64,000 nt of DNA from an endosymbiont of Lamellibrachia barhami (GCF_011947365.2 NZ_JAAVSH020000001.1:121917-185916); one strand, 5' to 3'. Shown: positions 34,123 through 44,243, counted from the stretch's first letter. The notes: generated from the sequence alone by a model not told the origin. Numbers and translations are program-made.

Positions 34123-35328
34123 ATGTCCGATTGTCTTCAGTCGCCGCACCACTCATCCCCCAACAGCCTGCCGTCCCCGGATGCCGCTGCACTGGCTGTC
34201 AGTGAACAGTTGGCGCGCAGGATTCGTGATGAAATGGAGCAGGCGGGCGGTGCAATCCCCTTCGATCGGTTCATGGAACTGGCGCTCTATGCGCCGGGGC
34301 TGGGCTATTATGTGGCGGGCAGCCGCAAGTTTGGCGAGGCGGGGGATTTTATCACTGCGCCAGAGATCTCGCCTCTGTTCGCCTGCTGTCTTGCCCGTTC
34401 TGCACAGCAGCTGCTGGCGGAGATCAACGGCGGGGCGATTCTGGAGTTCGGTGCCGGTTCAGGTCTAATGGCCGCCGATATGCTGGCCGAGCTCGAACGG
34501 CTGGATGCGCTGCCGCAGCGCTATCTGATCATGGAGGTCAGTCCGGAGTTACAGGCGCGGCAACGAGAGACCATAACCCGGCGGGTGCCGGAACTGTCGG
34601 CGCAGGTCGAGTGGCTGGATCATCTGCCGGATTCTTTCTCCGGGCTGGTAGTGGCCAACGAACTTCTCGATGCCATGCCGGTACACCGTTTTCGCATGCG
34701 CTCAGGGTGTGTGGAGGAGAGCTTCGTCGCCTGGGATGAAGCGGGATTTGTTGAGCGTTTCGAGACGGCTGTCAGCCCGGAATTAGACTCAACTATTGGG
34801 CGGATCCAGGCGACCAACGGGGAGTTGGCGGAGGGTTATGTCTCCGAGGTCAATCTGCGTCTGCATGGTTGGATGAAGGCTTTGGGAACTATGATGCAGC
34901 GCGGTGCCGTCCTATTGGTGGACTATGGCTATCCGCGCAGCGAATTCTTTCATCCACAACGCACCAGCGGTACCCTGATGTGCCACTATCGCCACCGCGC
35001 TCACCCTGATCCTTTTCGTTGGGTCGGTCTGCAGGATATTACCGCCCATGTCGATTTTACCGCTGTTGCAGAGTCGGGTGTTGCAGCAGGGTTTGAACTG
35101 TTGGGGTATACCACCCAGGCGCACTTTTTGATGGCCAGTGGACTGGATAGCCTTCTGGCGGGTTCGGATCCCAATGACCTGGTCAGTCACATGGAGCTGG
35201 TGCAGGGGGTGAAACGCCTGACCTTGCCTTCGGAGATGGGTGAAAGATTCAAGGTGTTGGGGTTGGGTATGGATGCCGGGCAGCGTCTCAGTGGTTTTAG
35301 CCTGAGGGACTTACGTGACCGACTCTAG
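34123..35328 (+). CDS. SAM-dependent methyltransferase, MidA/NDUFAF7 family
   Basis: 401 aa from ATG 34123. The family signature GDFITAPEISPLFA, the SAM loop EFGAGSGLMAADML and the LLVDYGYPRSEF motif are present. The eukaryotic member methylates an arginine of complex I subunit NDUFS2. Bacterial targets are mostly unknown. An upstream GTG at 34075 adds 16 residues without a better ribosome site. Its stop overlaps the end of the convergent thioredoxin-like gene by 4 nt. Confidence 0.85.
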   Translation: MSDCLQSPHHSSPNSLPSPDAAALAVSEQLARRIRDEMEQAGGAIPFDRFMELALYAPGLGYYVAGSRKFGEAGDFITAPEISPLFACCLARSAQQLLAEINGGAILEFGAGSGLMAADMLAELERLDALPQRYLIMEVSPELQARQRETITRRVPELSAQVEWLDHLPDSFSGLVVANELLDAMPVHRFRMRSGCVEESFVAWDEAGFVERFETAVSPELDSTIGRIQATNGELAEGYVSEVNLRLHGWMKALGTMMQRGAVLLVDYGYPRSEFFHPQRTSGTLMCHYRHRAHPDPFRWVGLQDITAHVDFTAVAESGVAAGFELLGYTTQAHFLMASGLDSLLAGSDPNDLVSHMELVQGVKRLTLPSEMGERFKVLGLGMDAGQRLSGFSLRDLRDRL

Positions 35329-35834
35329 GGTTGGACCTCTGATTTTGCAGTTTCCCGGGGCTTTAGCTGGACCAAAGCCTCGTCAATTGCGGCATCAAGG
35401 TAGAAGGAGAACATCTCCACCGTGTTGATGCCGATCATGCGTTGGCGTACCTCTGAGCCCTCCCCATTGAGAAACAGCAGCGTTGGGCTTAAATGGACAT
35501 CGTATCCATGGACAAAATGGGAGGCATCCTCGCGTTGGCCCTCGAAGTTCGTGACGTCCTGGCCCAGGTCGATAAGGATTTCGCGCATGATGATCTTCTC
35601 TTCATACTCCCCGCTCAACAACATCGGATGCAGTATTTCCTGTTTCATCAGGTCGCAGAATGGACAGTGGTCCTGAGAAACCATCAGGAGAATGGGGAGT
35701 TGCCGCTGGATGGAGAGCCTGCCATCCTGCTGTAGATCGGTGGTGATGGGGATACGGATTTCCTCGGTGGAGAATGCCGGGCAAGAGAGCAGCAGAAAGA
35801 AGCCGGCAAGACAGCCGATTGTCAGGTTTCGCAC
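35325..35834 (-). CDS. secreted thioredoxin-like protein (CPFC)
   Basis: 169 aa with an N-terminal signal peptide (LTIGCLAGFFLLLSCPAFS) and a thioredoxin-fold active site CPFC at about residue 57, followed by LMKQEIL and a cis-Pro segment (HLSPTLLFLNG). It resembles SoxW-like periplasmic thioredoxins. It lies 115 bp downstream of a paralogue with CGYC on the same strand. The partner is unknown. No sox or ccm genes lie in the window. Confidence 0.75.
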   Translation of the reverse strand: MRNLTIGCLAGFFLLLSCPAFSTEEIRIPITTDLQQDGRLSIQRQLPILLMVSQDHCPFCDLMKQEILHPMLLSGEYEEKIIMREILIDLGQDVTNFEGQREDASHFVHGYDVHLSPTLLFLNGEGSEVRQRMIGINTVEMFSFYLDAAIDEALVQLKPRETAKSEVQP

Positions 35835-35949
35835 GATATCTCCAAGCTGTCAGTGGGACGAACGCAGTATAAAGAAATCTACTCTCATCGTCCCGTAGGA
35901 TGCCCTTGTGGAGATTATCTGTCAGTGATGAAATGACTAAACCATACTC

Positions 35950-36504
35950 TTAATATGGAAAAGACCCCAAGTTGACCGGTTTGGCGGATCCGGCGATAGC
36001 ATCTGTCGGCAGCCCGATCTTCTGCATGGCTGTCCGGGAGTCTCTGAGCGCGCTGTCGAGTAGGTCTTCGTAGTTCTCCTTGCCGTTGAAGCCAGCGATG
36101 GGTGCTGTCAGAGGGTTGCCATTGGGATCGAGAATTACCACCGTTGGGGTGGCAAAGACCTTGTAGCGTCTGGTGAACTGGCGGCTGCGGATTCGACTGC
36201 CGTCAAAATCGGTGATTTTGCCGCCATTGCTGATGTTGTATTCCAGAATTGTGGCCTTTTTAGCGGCCTCTGGATCGGCGAGCATCGGTTTCAATACCTG
36301 CTCTTTGAGTAACTCGCAGTAGCCACAGCCATCGGCAGTGAATGCCACCAAAATCGGACTATCGGTCCTGGCGGCCTGCTCAGATACGGCCTCCCAGTCA
36401 GTGGTGCTCTTGAGTTCTGTTGCGTTGGAGACAGAAAAGACCAACAAAAACAGAAAGGCTAAAAGTAATCGAAACTGCATGATCATCCGAGTTATCAAAT
36501 CCAT
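35950..36504 (-). CDS. secreted thioredoxin-like protein (CGYC)
   Basis: 184 aa with a signal peptide (MQFRLLLAFLFLLVFSVSNA) and active site GCGYCELLKEQVLKPML, with cis-Pro in VFATPTVVILD. Translation may begin at 36504 or at Met 36480, which gives a tidier signal. It is a paralogue of the next gene downstream (35325-35834). The two share the spacing from the Cys pair to the KQE/KEQ helix. Probable periplasmic disulfide or redox carrier. Confidence 0.75.
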   Translation of the reverse strand: MDLITRMIMQFRLLLAFLFLLVFSVSNATELKSTTDWEAVSEQAARTDSPILVAFTADGCGYCELLKEQVLKPMLADPEAAKKATILEYNISNGGKITDFDGSRIRSRQFTRRYKVFATPTVVILDPNGNPLTAPIAGFNGKENYEDLLDSALRDSRTAMQKIGLPTDAIAGSAKPVNLGSFPY

Positions 36505-36679
36505 GATTCACACATAAGAATATCATGAAGCTTTAATATATCAACTACTTCTCAGGGTTTTTGCCACTAACTGTGAAAGGGTTCATATCGCCGATATCTT
36601 TCTTTTCAGCTTGAGTGGATCGGTTTGAGTGAAACGGGAGGAGATGGTGCTACAGGCCCTGACATGCTATCGACTTTCC

Positions 36680-37642
36680 TTAACGGGCTGTGGTTGAACG
36701 ATAGCGCTGAAAACGGCCACGATAATTTTTTCCGCCCAGATAGAGCGGCACAATTTCATCGATATCCTTGGGTTTGATACCCAGGTCGGGAAAACCATTT
36801 TCACTGCAGGTGCTATCCATTTGCAGGGAGAGGTAGTTGTCCTGAGAGAAAGGTTTACCGGGGAGGTGCTCCAGAAGGCGGGCTTGCAGTTGGGAGGTGC
36901 GGTCTCCCAAACCGACGACTCGCCGCTTCAGATTAAGCATCTGCGCGGTATAGAGGACCAACTCCCGCAGAGAGAAACTGCGTGGCCCGCAGAGATCGAA
37001 GTGTTTGCCAAAGGCGTGACGATTTTTCAAAGCCCGGCTGAATGCTTCAGCCACGTCGCCAACATAAACGGGTGCGAAGCGGGTTTCAGGGCAGGCGAGG
37101 GGGAACATGCCGGGTGTGAAGCGCAGTAGCTGAGCGAAGCGATTGAAGAAGCTGTCTCCAGGGCCAAAGATGACCGAGGGACGAAAACTGGTGACCTGCA
37201 TAGAGGCGCTGCCGTGAGTGTGGGCGCGGTTTTCCCCCTCGCCTTTAGTGCGGAGGTATTGGCTGGTGCCGTTTGCCTCGCTGGCGTTTAATGCGCTCAT
37301 GTGCAACAGTCGGGGAACCCCTGCGTCACGGCAGGCATCGACAAGCGTATCCACCAGTTCAACATGAATTTTTCGGAAGCTGCCCGTGTAACTATCCTCG
37401 TTGAGTATGCCGATGAGATTGATCACCGCATCGCAATCCATAAACTGCCCTGCCAACGCAGCCCGGTCGAAGATGTCGGCACTGACGAGTTCGCAACCAG
37501 GGTAGATCTTGAGATGAGAGAAACGTTCGGGATGGCGGGTAACTATCCTGCAGGCGGTGTCCGCTTTGCTTAGCCGCCCCACCAGATGTTGTCCAACAAA
37601 TCCGCTTCCACCGAGGATACAGACACGAACATCCGCCATCAC
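36680..37642 (-). CDS. NDUFA9-like NAD(P)-binding SDR protein
   Basis: 320 aa atypical SDR. The dinucleotide loop GGSGFVGQHL is at the N-terminus, then NLIGILNED, and FRPSVIFGPGDSFFNRFA near the middle. It fits the 'complex I NDUFA9 subunit family' of bacterial epimerase-like proteins. These lack the classical Tyr-Lys pair, and their role is unclear, perhaps quinone or lipid related. Start ATG 37642 has GGAGAG upstream. It is divergent from tauE. Confidence 0.75.
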   Translation of the reverse strand: MMADVRVCILGGSGFVGQHLVGRLSKADTACRIVTRHPERFSHLKIYPGCELVSADIFDRAALAGQFMDCDAVINLIGILNEDSYTGSFRKIHVELVDTLVDACRDAGVPRLLHMSALNASEANGTSQYLRTKGEGENRAHTHGSASMQVTSFRPSVIFGPGDSFFNRFAQLLRFTPGMFPLACPETRFAPVYVGDVAEAFSRALKNRHAFGKHFDLCGPRSFSLRELVLYTAQMLNLKRRVVGLGDRTSQLQARLLEHLPGKPFSQDNYLSLQMDSTCSENGFPDLGIKPKDIDEIVPLYLGGKNYRGRFQRYRSTTAR

Positions 37643-37767
37643 ATTCTCTCCATCGTTTTTATACTTGTAGTTGGTGAATAATGGACCCGAACCGATAGTG
37701 GTTCAACTATCCTGTTTCTGTTTGATATTCATGAAATTCCCCGTAGCTGAGTGAAGCCAAGGCGCCG

Positions 37768-38583
37768 ATGGAGAATCTAACCCTGACATTTGGACTCTAT
37801 CCGACACTGCTCTTCCTTATTCTGGGTGGCGTTGTGGGTATAGTTGCCGGTCTGTTTGGTGTGGGCGGCGGCTTGGTGGTGGTGCCTGCACTGATATGGG
37901 GATTGCCACTGGTGGGGGTTGAGGTGGATCTGGTGGTTCATATCGCCGTGGGGACCTCACTCACAACGATAGTTTTTACCTCGCTGGCTGCTATTCGCGC
38001 CCACCAGAAACGTGGTGCTGTGATCTGGGTGCATGTCTCGCGATTGACCCCGGGCATACTGGTGGGCAGTTGGCTTGGAGGGATCGCCGCCGGCGCGATG
38101 GATGCGATTATGTTGCAGCGGGTATTTGGTACCTTTGCCGTCCTGGTGGCGCTGCGGATGTTTTTTCTCGGCAACGGCAGCCCTGTCTATCGCCTGACAC
38201 AGGCGTGGTTGATGACTCTGGCGGGCAGCGGTATCGGCTTGGTGTCAGCGATCGTCGGCATTGGTGGCGGCACAATGACCGTGCCGTTGCTGCACGCCGG
38301 CGGGGTGGAGATGCGCAAGGCTGTGGCAACATCGAGCGCCTGCGGCCTGCCGATTGCGCTCGCCGGTGCCGCCAGTTTTGCGATAACGGGTTGGGCTGTG
38401 GAAGGGCTGCCGGCTGGGAGTACCGGTTATCTCTATTGGCCGGTTGGCCTGATCATCGTAATGACCAGTGTGCTGACAGCACCATTTGGTGCGGCATTGG
38501 CGCATCGGCTGCCGGCAGCGATTTTGAAACAGGTGTTTGCGATTTTTTTACTGTTGATGGGTACCCGGTTACTGTTGGGGTAG
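37768..38583 (+). CDS. TauE/SafE family anion exporter
   Basis: 271 aa with about eight membrane helices arranged as two repeats. The repeats are marked by GVGGGLVVVPAL (about 28-40) and GIGGGTMTVPLL (about 166-178). The family exports sulfite, sulfoacetate or related anions. In a sulfur-oxidising background, sulfite export is plausible but not shown. Its 3' end overlaps the convergent hypothetical gene by 15 nt. Confidence 0.8.
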   Translation: MENLTLTFGLYPTLLFLILGGVVGIVAGLFGVGGGLVVVPALIWGLPLVGVEVDLVVHIAVGTSLTTIVFTSLAAIRAHQKRGAVIWVHVSRLTPGILVGSWLGGIAAGAMDAIMLQRVFGTFAVLVALRMFFLGNGSPVYRLTQAWLMTLAGSGIGLVSAIVGIGGGTMTVPLLHAGGVEMRKAVATSSACGLPIALAGAASFAITGWAVEGLPAGSTGYLYWPVGLIIVMTSVLTAPFGAALAHRLPAAILKQVFAIFLLLMGTRLLLG

Positions 38584-39366
38584 AAGCAACTGCCTCGATT
38601 GTATCGCGGAAGGACTGGGCAGCTGAATCGGCATTTTGCGAAAAAGCAGGAGTTGATTCTGAGTGCCTTTCAGCACCAGGCGTCCCTGGTCGTGGGCGAA
38701 CACATAGGTCTGGGTTTTGTTCGACTTGGGGTCGTGAATCAGGAGTTGGTTCTGCCCGACTCTGTACTGTCCATCCAGGTAGTGATCGCGGTTGGCATAG
38801 ATTCGGAAATGACCGTATGCAAGAATCAGAACCTTTCCATCCTGTCCTTTCCAGACGCCATCCAATGGAGACTGGGACACGTTGAGCAGTTGAGTGGCGC
38901 TAGCAGGCGCAGTTTGCTGGTAAGGCTGAGCGTTGGGTGTGGCAGGTGTAGCACCTCCAGTGATCTGGTTCCCCAGGTTCTGCAGCTGTTCCTGTCCGGA
39001 TTTGGCCAGAGCGGGGGCCTGCGACATCATGCCCTGCATTGGCTGTTGCGTAACAGATGGCATAGCTGGTGTAGCCATGCCTGGCATCATCTGCTGACCT
39101 GGAATCGTACCCCCCGGCATGGTGTAGAGAGACCAGGGTGCGGGGGTCATATTCTGCCAGCTGTTGAAGGGCTGAAAGTTGTTGCCGGAGGACCAGTTGG
39201 CCCCGTCATTCTGGTTGCTGCCCTGAGACTGATTGGCAATCTTTCCCATCGCATCCATCATCGACAGCATTGCTCTTGCCATGGTGTTTGAGGTGGAGTT
39301 CCCACCTGCCATTACGAGCGGGGAGCAGAGGATGAGTAATAATAACTGTTTGTTGAATCGAAACAT
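38569..39366 (-). CDS. secreted Met/Gln/Pro-rich protein, unknown
   Basis: 265 aa. A signal peptide (KQLLLLILCSPLVMAGG) is followed by a low-complexity region rich in Met, Gln, Asn and Pro (about 25-150: MPGGTIPGQQMMPGM, QQPMQGMMSQ). A compact C-terminal domain (about 160-250) has DGVWKGQDGKVLILAYGHFRIY and repeated beta-strand-like segments, resembling lipocalin-type small folds. I know no family. Met-rich segments can bind Cu(I), but that is speculation. It is probably periplasmic or surface exposed. Confidence 0.6.
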   Translation of the reverse strand: MFRFNKQLLLLILCSPLVMAGGNSTSNTMARAMLSMMDAMGKIANQSQGSNQNDGANWSSGNNFQPFNSWQNMTPAPWSLYTMPGGTIPGQQMMPGMATPAMPSVTQQPMQGMMSQAPALAKSGQEQLQNLGNQITGGATPATPNAQPYQQTAPASATQLLNVSQSPLDGVWKGQDGKVLILAYGHFRIYANRDHYLDGQYRVGQNQLLIHDPKSNKTQTYVFAHDQGRLVLKGTQNQLLLFRKMPIQLPSPSAIQSRQLLLPQQ

Positions 39367-39624
39367 CTTTAGTCTGTGGTTTAACCTCAGGTCATCTCAT
39401 TCTTGGACAGGGGTTGAGTGGCCGCGCCGCTCTTGTCAGGAAAGGCTAATGGTGGTTAGCTATGCGTAGAGCCGTCAATTGACTGCCGGAGCTGCTTTCT
39501 GTGATTCCGATACCGCAAATGGTAGCAGGGTTATGGGCAGATGATATGCCTGAATGGTTGAAAATAAGATGACAATAAATACCGAGACTCAAATTTGCTT
39601 GGGCGAGGGGAGAGAGTAGATTCA

Positions 39625-40074
39625 ATGAACACGCAACAACGATCTGATGGAGAACGTCGAACCGGTACCCAGGGAATGATTGACAAACTGCTCGACGAGC
39701 GTCAGGAGATGCTGGTGCTTTTTTGTCAGGTGGCCGGGCTTGAACCCTATTCACGGACGGAGTCATTGGAAAAACTGCTGCAGACTTTTTGCCAGGTCCT
39801 GGTGGATTACACCGCCTTTGGTCATTTCGAAGTCTTCGGTCATATCAGTGACGGTTCTGAGAGACGTAGTCGTGTGATCAAGGTGGCCGAAGAGATCTAC
39901 CCCGGTTTTGTCGAGGCTACAGAAGCTGCAGTGGACTTCAACGATAAATATGACCTTTCAGACCATGAATTGGAACTCGACAAGTTGTCAAATGACCTCT
40001 CTTCTCTGGGTGAAGAGTTGGCGATTCGTGTCGAACTTGAAGACCGGCTGGTTGCAACCATGTTGGCGCGTTGA
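39625..40074 (+). CDS. rsd: sigma-D regulator Rsd/AlgQ
   Basis: 149-aa all-helical protein. The motif ERQEMLVLFCQVAGL and the following LQTFCQVLVDYTAFGHFEVF identify Rsd/AlgQ. It binds region 4 of sigma-70 and eases holoenzyme switching in stationary phase. ATG 39625 follows AGGGGAGAG. A longer frame is rejected. It stands alone, 228 bp before the cyclase-like gene. Confidence 0.88.
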   Translation: MNTQQRSDGERRTGTQGMIDKLLDERQEMLVLFCQVAGLEPYSRTESLEKLLQTFCQVLVDYTAFGHFEVFGHISDGSERRSRVIKVAEEIYPGFVEATEAAVDFNDKYDLSDHELELDKLSNDLSSLGEELAIRVELEDRLVATMLAR

Positions 40075-40302
40075 GCTTCCAATCCCCAAAAAATGAGAAC
40101 TTTCACTTAGTAATCAGGAATTCAAGTCACATTTCTGCGAGGATTCCCTACTTGTTGTCGATATAGATAGGGCGAAAATAGTAGATCAGTACCTGGAGTT
40201 GCTTGTCTGTCAAGGCAAATATTCTGAACTATTCAACATTTGCGCAACATTTATATGGAATTGGTGTAACATCCGCTCAGTATTAAAAACAGCTTGGTGG
40301 GT

Positions 40303-42702
40303 ATGGGAAAGCGACTGAAAAAGCTGTTTCATTGGCAGCCTGGGCGTGCAGAGTTCCTGTCGCCTTTAAGGAAGCTTACGCGCCCGGTTTTGCCGCTGGA
40401 AAGATTTCAGATCGGCATAGATAACACCCACATCGACATCTTCCTGAGCCCGAAGATCAGCGCCACGGCCAGTGAACTTGTCAGACGCATAGTCAATGAG
40501 GATCTTGCCCGGAACAATTGGGGCGAGGTGGGACCAGAAGCCTCCAGCAAAGATTTTGACGCTTTCAGAGATGCCTACAGCGGTTTGATGGAATTGGTCG
40601 TAGAGCGGGTGCATGACCGTGCAGTGGCGACTGAAGTCATTCAACTGTTGCATATGTCGTTATTGAAGCTCCTGCTGGAGTTGCCTGGTCAGGAGATTAA
40701 ACGTCTGCGGCATCAACTGCAGCAGGATTCCAGCAATTTCTCACCTCAACTGGCAGGACGATCACTGGAGCTCCATGAGCGGGCCGTGGCGCTCGCAAAG
40801 CTTGAACCCGGGGTCACCTATCGGACCCTGCGGCGTCTATTCAAGGTGGTTCAGCGACAGGAATCGACCAGTTTGCGCAAGATGCGCAAGTCGGTACTCG
40901 GTGCTTCCTGGATGGTTCCTAAGCTGGCACTCTTCAATCCCTTATTGCACCTGCCGAGCCTGACCTCAGAAGAGTATTTCATGAACCACTATCCATTGCT
41001 CTGCATGGATAATGGCGAACAGAATTTTTTTGCGCTTACCAATCAGATTGTCTGTGATCTGTTTCAGGATTATCTGCCCGAGTGGGCTGTTGCGGCGGAT
41101 GAGTTATCCGAGCGTAATGTTCCCCAGGGGCTTCGGATTAAGGAGCGGGATACCGGAGAGGGGATCTCCGGCTTTCTTGAAGGGCAACGCCTGCTTGAAC
41201 AGTCACTGCAGGATGAGGAATTCATGGTGCCGCGGACATCCTGGCTGGATGTCCCAGACAATATCGAACGCCTCATTCAACCTGTAGGCGGACATTGGCT
41301 TTTCGGGTCGATAAATAAAGCGCCTCAGCCCAATGCGCCATGGCATGACAAAAACTGGCCGGAATTCCAGCAGCGTCTTGCGAGTGAGTTGTTTCGGCGT
41401 TGTCTCAGGGCTGATATTACGCGCCGAGCCGTTGCCTCCTACCGGGCTCCGCGTCTCTATAGGCAGTTGGAAGGGCGCATACCTGTCCAGGAGGTCTACC
41501 AGTATCTGGCTGGTGTCATACCAAAAAGGAAACTGGTACGCCGGCTCAGCGCACTGCCCCAGAGTGAGAGCAGCAATGATATGGTCAAGGCGCTGGACAT
41601 GGTATCCAACCATATTAGGCGCATGTCCACGGCCAAACAGCAGGAGTATGTGGTCCGCTATATCCGGGATTTTCTTGGTTTTCGACGCGACCTCAAGCTG
41701 GCCTATTTCGTGAACCGGGCAATGGCACGGCTGAAATTGCTCTCCTCGCCAGAAGATATCAAGCTTTCGAAAGATAACGGCAGCCTCTACGACTACCCGC
41801 TGCGTACCGAGGTGGAGCCGGATGAACAGAAGATCCAGGCGCATGTGATCATGAAGGCGGATCTGCGGGGCTCCACTGAAATTACCAAACAGCTGTTGGC
41901 CAAGAGACTCAACCCGGCCACTCATTTCAGCATGAACTTTTTCGGGCCGATTACCAAGCTGTTGAATGATTTCGGCGCACAGAAGGTATTTGTTGAGGGG
42001 GATGCGCTGATCCTGACCATTCTCGAATATGAAGGTGCGTCTCCCCAGTGGATGAGTGTGGCAAATGCCTGTGGTATGGCGCGCAAGATCCTCTCTGTGA
42101 TGGATACGCAGAACACGCAGAATCGCATGCATAATCTGCCGGAACTCGAACTGGGATTGGGCATCGCTTTCAGTGAGGATGCGCCAGCCTACCTCTACGA
42201 TGAGCGCCGCAAGATTATGATTTCTCCTGCGATTAATCAGGCTGATCGGCTCTCCTCATGTTCGGCTGAGTTGAAGCGCAACCTGCAGTGGTCGAGACAC
42301 AAGGGCCACCGGGTGGAAGTGATGACAGCACTTGGGCAGGATAGCGAAGCGGGCAGATTGTTACGCTATAACGTCAATGGTATCGAGCTTGATTCACCAG
42401 CATTTTTTAAGCTTAAATCGGAGTTGGCGCTGCACAAAGTACGGTTACGGGATCGTGAAGGAGATTCACACTACTATCATGTCGGCCGCTATCTGGATCG
42501 CCACGGCACAACGCACTGGCTGGTGGTGCGCGAAGCGCCGGTGTTGCTCTGGCAAGGTGATGTTACGGCAGGCCCCGAGCCGCTTGGACGTCATTTCTTT
42601 GAAGTCGTCACTGAACCCAAACTGGTCGCCCGAGCCAAATCCAAACTCAGTTCAAAGCGTAAGGATTCACATAACGGTCGGCAGACGGGTTCTGCCGGGT
42701 AG
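40303..42702 (+). CDS. large protein with class III nucleotide cyclase-like domain
   Basis: 799 aa. Residues 1-500 are a helical region of no recognised family. About 510-680 is a class III cyclase fold: first metal Asp D520 in MKADLRGST, second D567 in VEGDALIL, and the transition-state pair N645/R649 in INQADRL. The adenine-selecting Lys is not at its usual place three residues before GD. The C-terminal 120 residues are unknown. It may make a cyclic nucleotide or be a sensor relic. The start is uncertain (ATG 40303, or GTG/TTG a few codons upstream). Confidence 0.65.
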   Translation: MGKRLKKLFHWQPGRAEFLSPLRKLTRPVLPLERFQIGIDNTHIDIFLSPKISATASELVRRIVNEDLARNNWGEVGPEASSKDFDAFRDAYSGLMELVVERVHDRAVATEVIQLLHMSLLKLLLELPGQEIKRLRHQLQQDSSNFSPQLAGRSLELHERAVALAKLEPGVTYRTLRRLFKVVQRQESTSLRKMRKSVLGASWMVPKLALFNPLLHLPSLTSEEYFMNHYPLLCMDNGEQNFFALTNQIVCDLFQDYLPEWAVAADELSERNVPQGLRIKERDTGEGISGFLEGQRLLEQSLQDEEFMVPRTSWLDVPDNIERLIQPVGGHWLFGSINKAPQPNAPWHDKNWPEFQQRLASELFRRCLRADITRRAVASYRAPRLYRQLEGRIPVQEVYQYLAGVIPKRKLVRRLSALPQSESSNDMVKALDMVSNHIRRMSTAKQQEYVVRYIRDFLGFRRDLKLAYFVNRAMARLKLLSSPEDIKLSKDNGSLYDYPLRTEVEPDEQKIQAHVIMKADLRGSTEITKQLLAKRLNPATHFSMNFFGPITKLLNDFGAQKVFVEGDALILTILEYEGASPQWMSVANACGMARKILSVMDTQNTQNRMHNLPELELGLGIAFSEDAPAYLYDERRKIMISPAINQADRLSSCSAELKRNLQWSRHKGHRVEVMTALGQDSEAGRLLRYNVNGIELDSPAFFKLKSELALHKVRLRDREGDSHYYHVGRYLDRHGTTHWLVVREAPVLLWQGDVTAGPEPLGRHFFEVVTEPKLVARAKSKLSSKRKDSHNGRQTGSAG

Positions 42703-43080
42703 TTCGTCAAGTCGGCCGGATCCTCAGTGTGGTGATCTGCCGAGACTCTCTTCCTCCGCTTGAATGTGCCCGCCCCGAGATAAGTGCATTTGCTGATTTT
42801 ATTGCACCAAGAATATCCTCTGCACCTGATCATCAATGACAGTCGCTCCCTGATCCTGCCCCGTTATCACTATCCGAACCCCCTCTCTAATGATCTGCTA
42901 TATGAATATCGCTGAATAAAAGTTTCAGTAATTAATTTCTCATGAGTCCTGGATCTTACCTTGTAATCTAAAGAAAGGCGCTTGTCTGCCGCAAAGAATA
43001 AACAGAATTCATAGATACGGAGCAGGCAATAAATAATTAATAGTTAATGATTATTTTATTTTTTGTCTGGCAAAAAGATT
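42703..43080. other. AT-rich intergenic stretch
   Basis: 378 bp between the cyclase-like gene and the asnB remnant. It is clearly AT-richer from about 42880 on. No ORF, repeat or RNA was recognised. It marks the left border of a decayed block. Confidence 0.45.
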
Positions 43081-44198
43081 GTGTGTGGTATTGCGGGCAT
43101 TGCAGCTAATTTGGTAAATGGTGCGGGAAATCTTGGACGGGTCCGTCGCATGATTTCGCAAATCACTCATCGTGGTCCAGATGATGAAGGGTATTTTTTT
43201 GATTCCGGTATCTGTCTGGGACATGCACGTCTTAGCATTATTGATCTGGATAGTGGCCATCAGCCCATTGCGAACGAAGACAAGTCGATTCACGTTGTAT
43301 TCAACGGTGAGATTTTCAATTACATTGAATTACGCTCAGATCTCATAAAGTCAGGACATCACTTTTCCTCCCATTCCGACACCGAAGTTATTGTTCATCT
43401 TTACGAAGATTATGGTGACGATTTTGTACGCTTTCTCAATGGGCAGTTTTCCATCGCCTTGTGGGATAAAAATAAGCAGAAACTGCTTCTTGTACGGGAT
43501 CGAGTAGGGATCGTTCCTCTTTTCTATACATATGTTGATAACCATCTGATTTTTGCCTCAGAAATAAAGGCAATTCTTCCAGCGCTCCACTCTTCCCCGA
43601 GCATAAATATTCATGCCTTGGACCAGATAATGACGTTCTGGAATTCCGTAGGGCAGGAAACGATATTTGAAGGGATTTATGAGCTTGAACCTGGAAACAT
43701 GATGGTATTTCAGGGCGGAGAGATGACTCATTCTCAATACTGGGAGTGGGAATTTACCGACGCGCATTATGGTGAATCTGACCGTGATCTGGCTGAGCAA
43801 CTAGAAGATATCCTTGATGATGCAACCAGATTACGATTGCGTGCAGATGTCCCTGTTGGCGCCTATTTATCCGGTGGTTTGGATTCATCAGTACTGACCG
43901 CGTTGGTTCACCGATACAAGAAAGGCAATCTGAGAACATTCTCTATCGGCTTCGATGATAAAAGTTTCGATGAAAGTGACTATCAAAAGGAGATGATTGA
44001 GTACTTAGGAAGTGATCATAGTCACCTATCCTGCACATATGGGACATATCTGATAGTTTTTTGCAATCTATCTGGAATATCGAAGCGCCGTACGGTTACG
44101 TATTGCTCCCCGAACCGCCATTCCTGCAGTGCTTAGCGGCGCTGCCTGACTATTTTTCAGGAAAATGGCGATATGGGTGCTTTACCTCAGAAGAATAA
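43081..44198 (+). pseudogene. asnB: asparagine synthetase (glutamine-hydrolysing), truncated and frameshifted
   Basis: GTG 43081 gives M-C-GIAGI, placing the nucleophile Cys at residue 2. The glutaminase domain (HRGPDDEG, FNGEIFNY, VRDRVGIVPLFY) and the start of the synthetase domain with the PP-loop YLSGGLDSS are intact. At about 44040 the frame shifts. DISDSFLQSIWNIEAP continues in the next frame and stops at 44196. The remaining about 200 residues of the synthetase domain are missing. It cannot be a full enzyme and is best read as a decaying gene in an AT-rich tract. Confidence 0.8.
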
Positions 44199-44243
44199 AG
44201 CCTCTCCCCTCAAATCGACTGGCATCGCCAGTGGACTCTCCTT

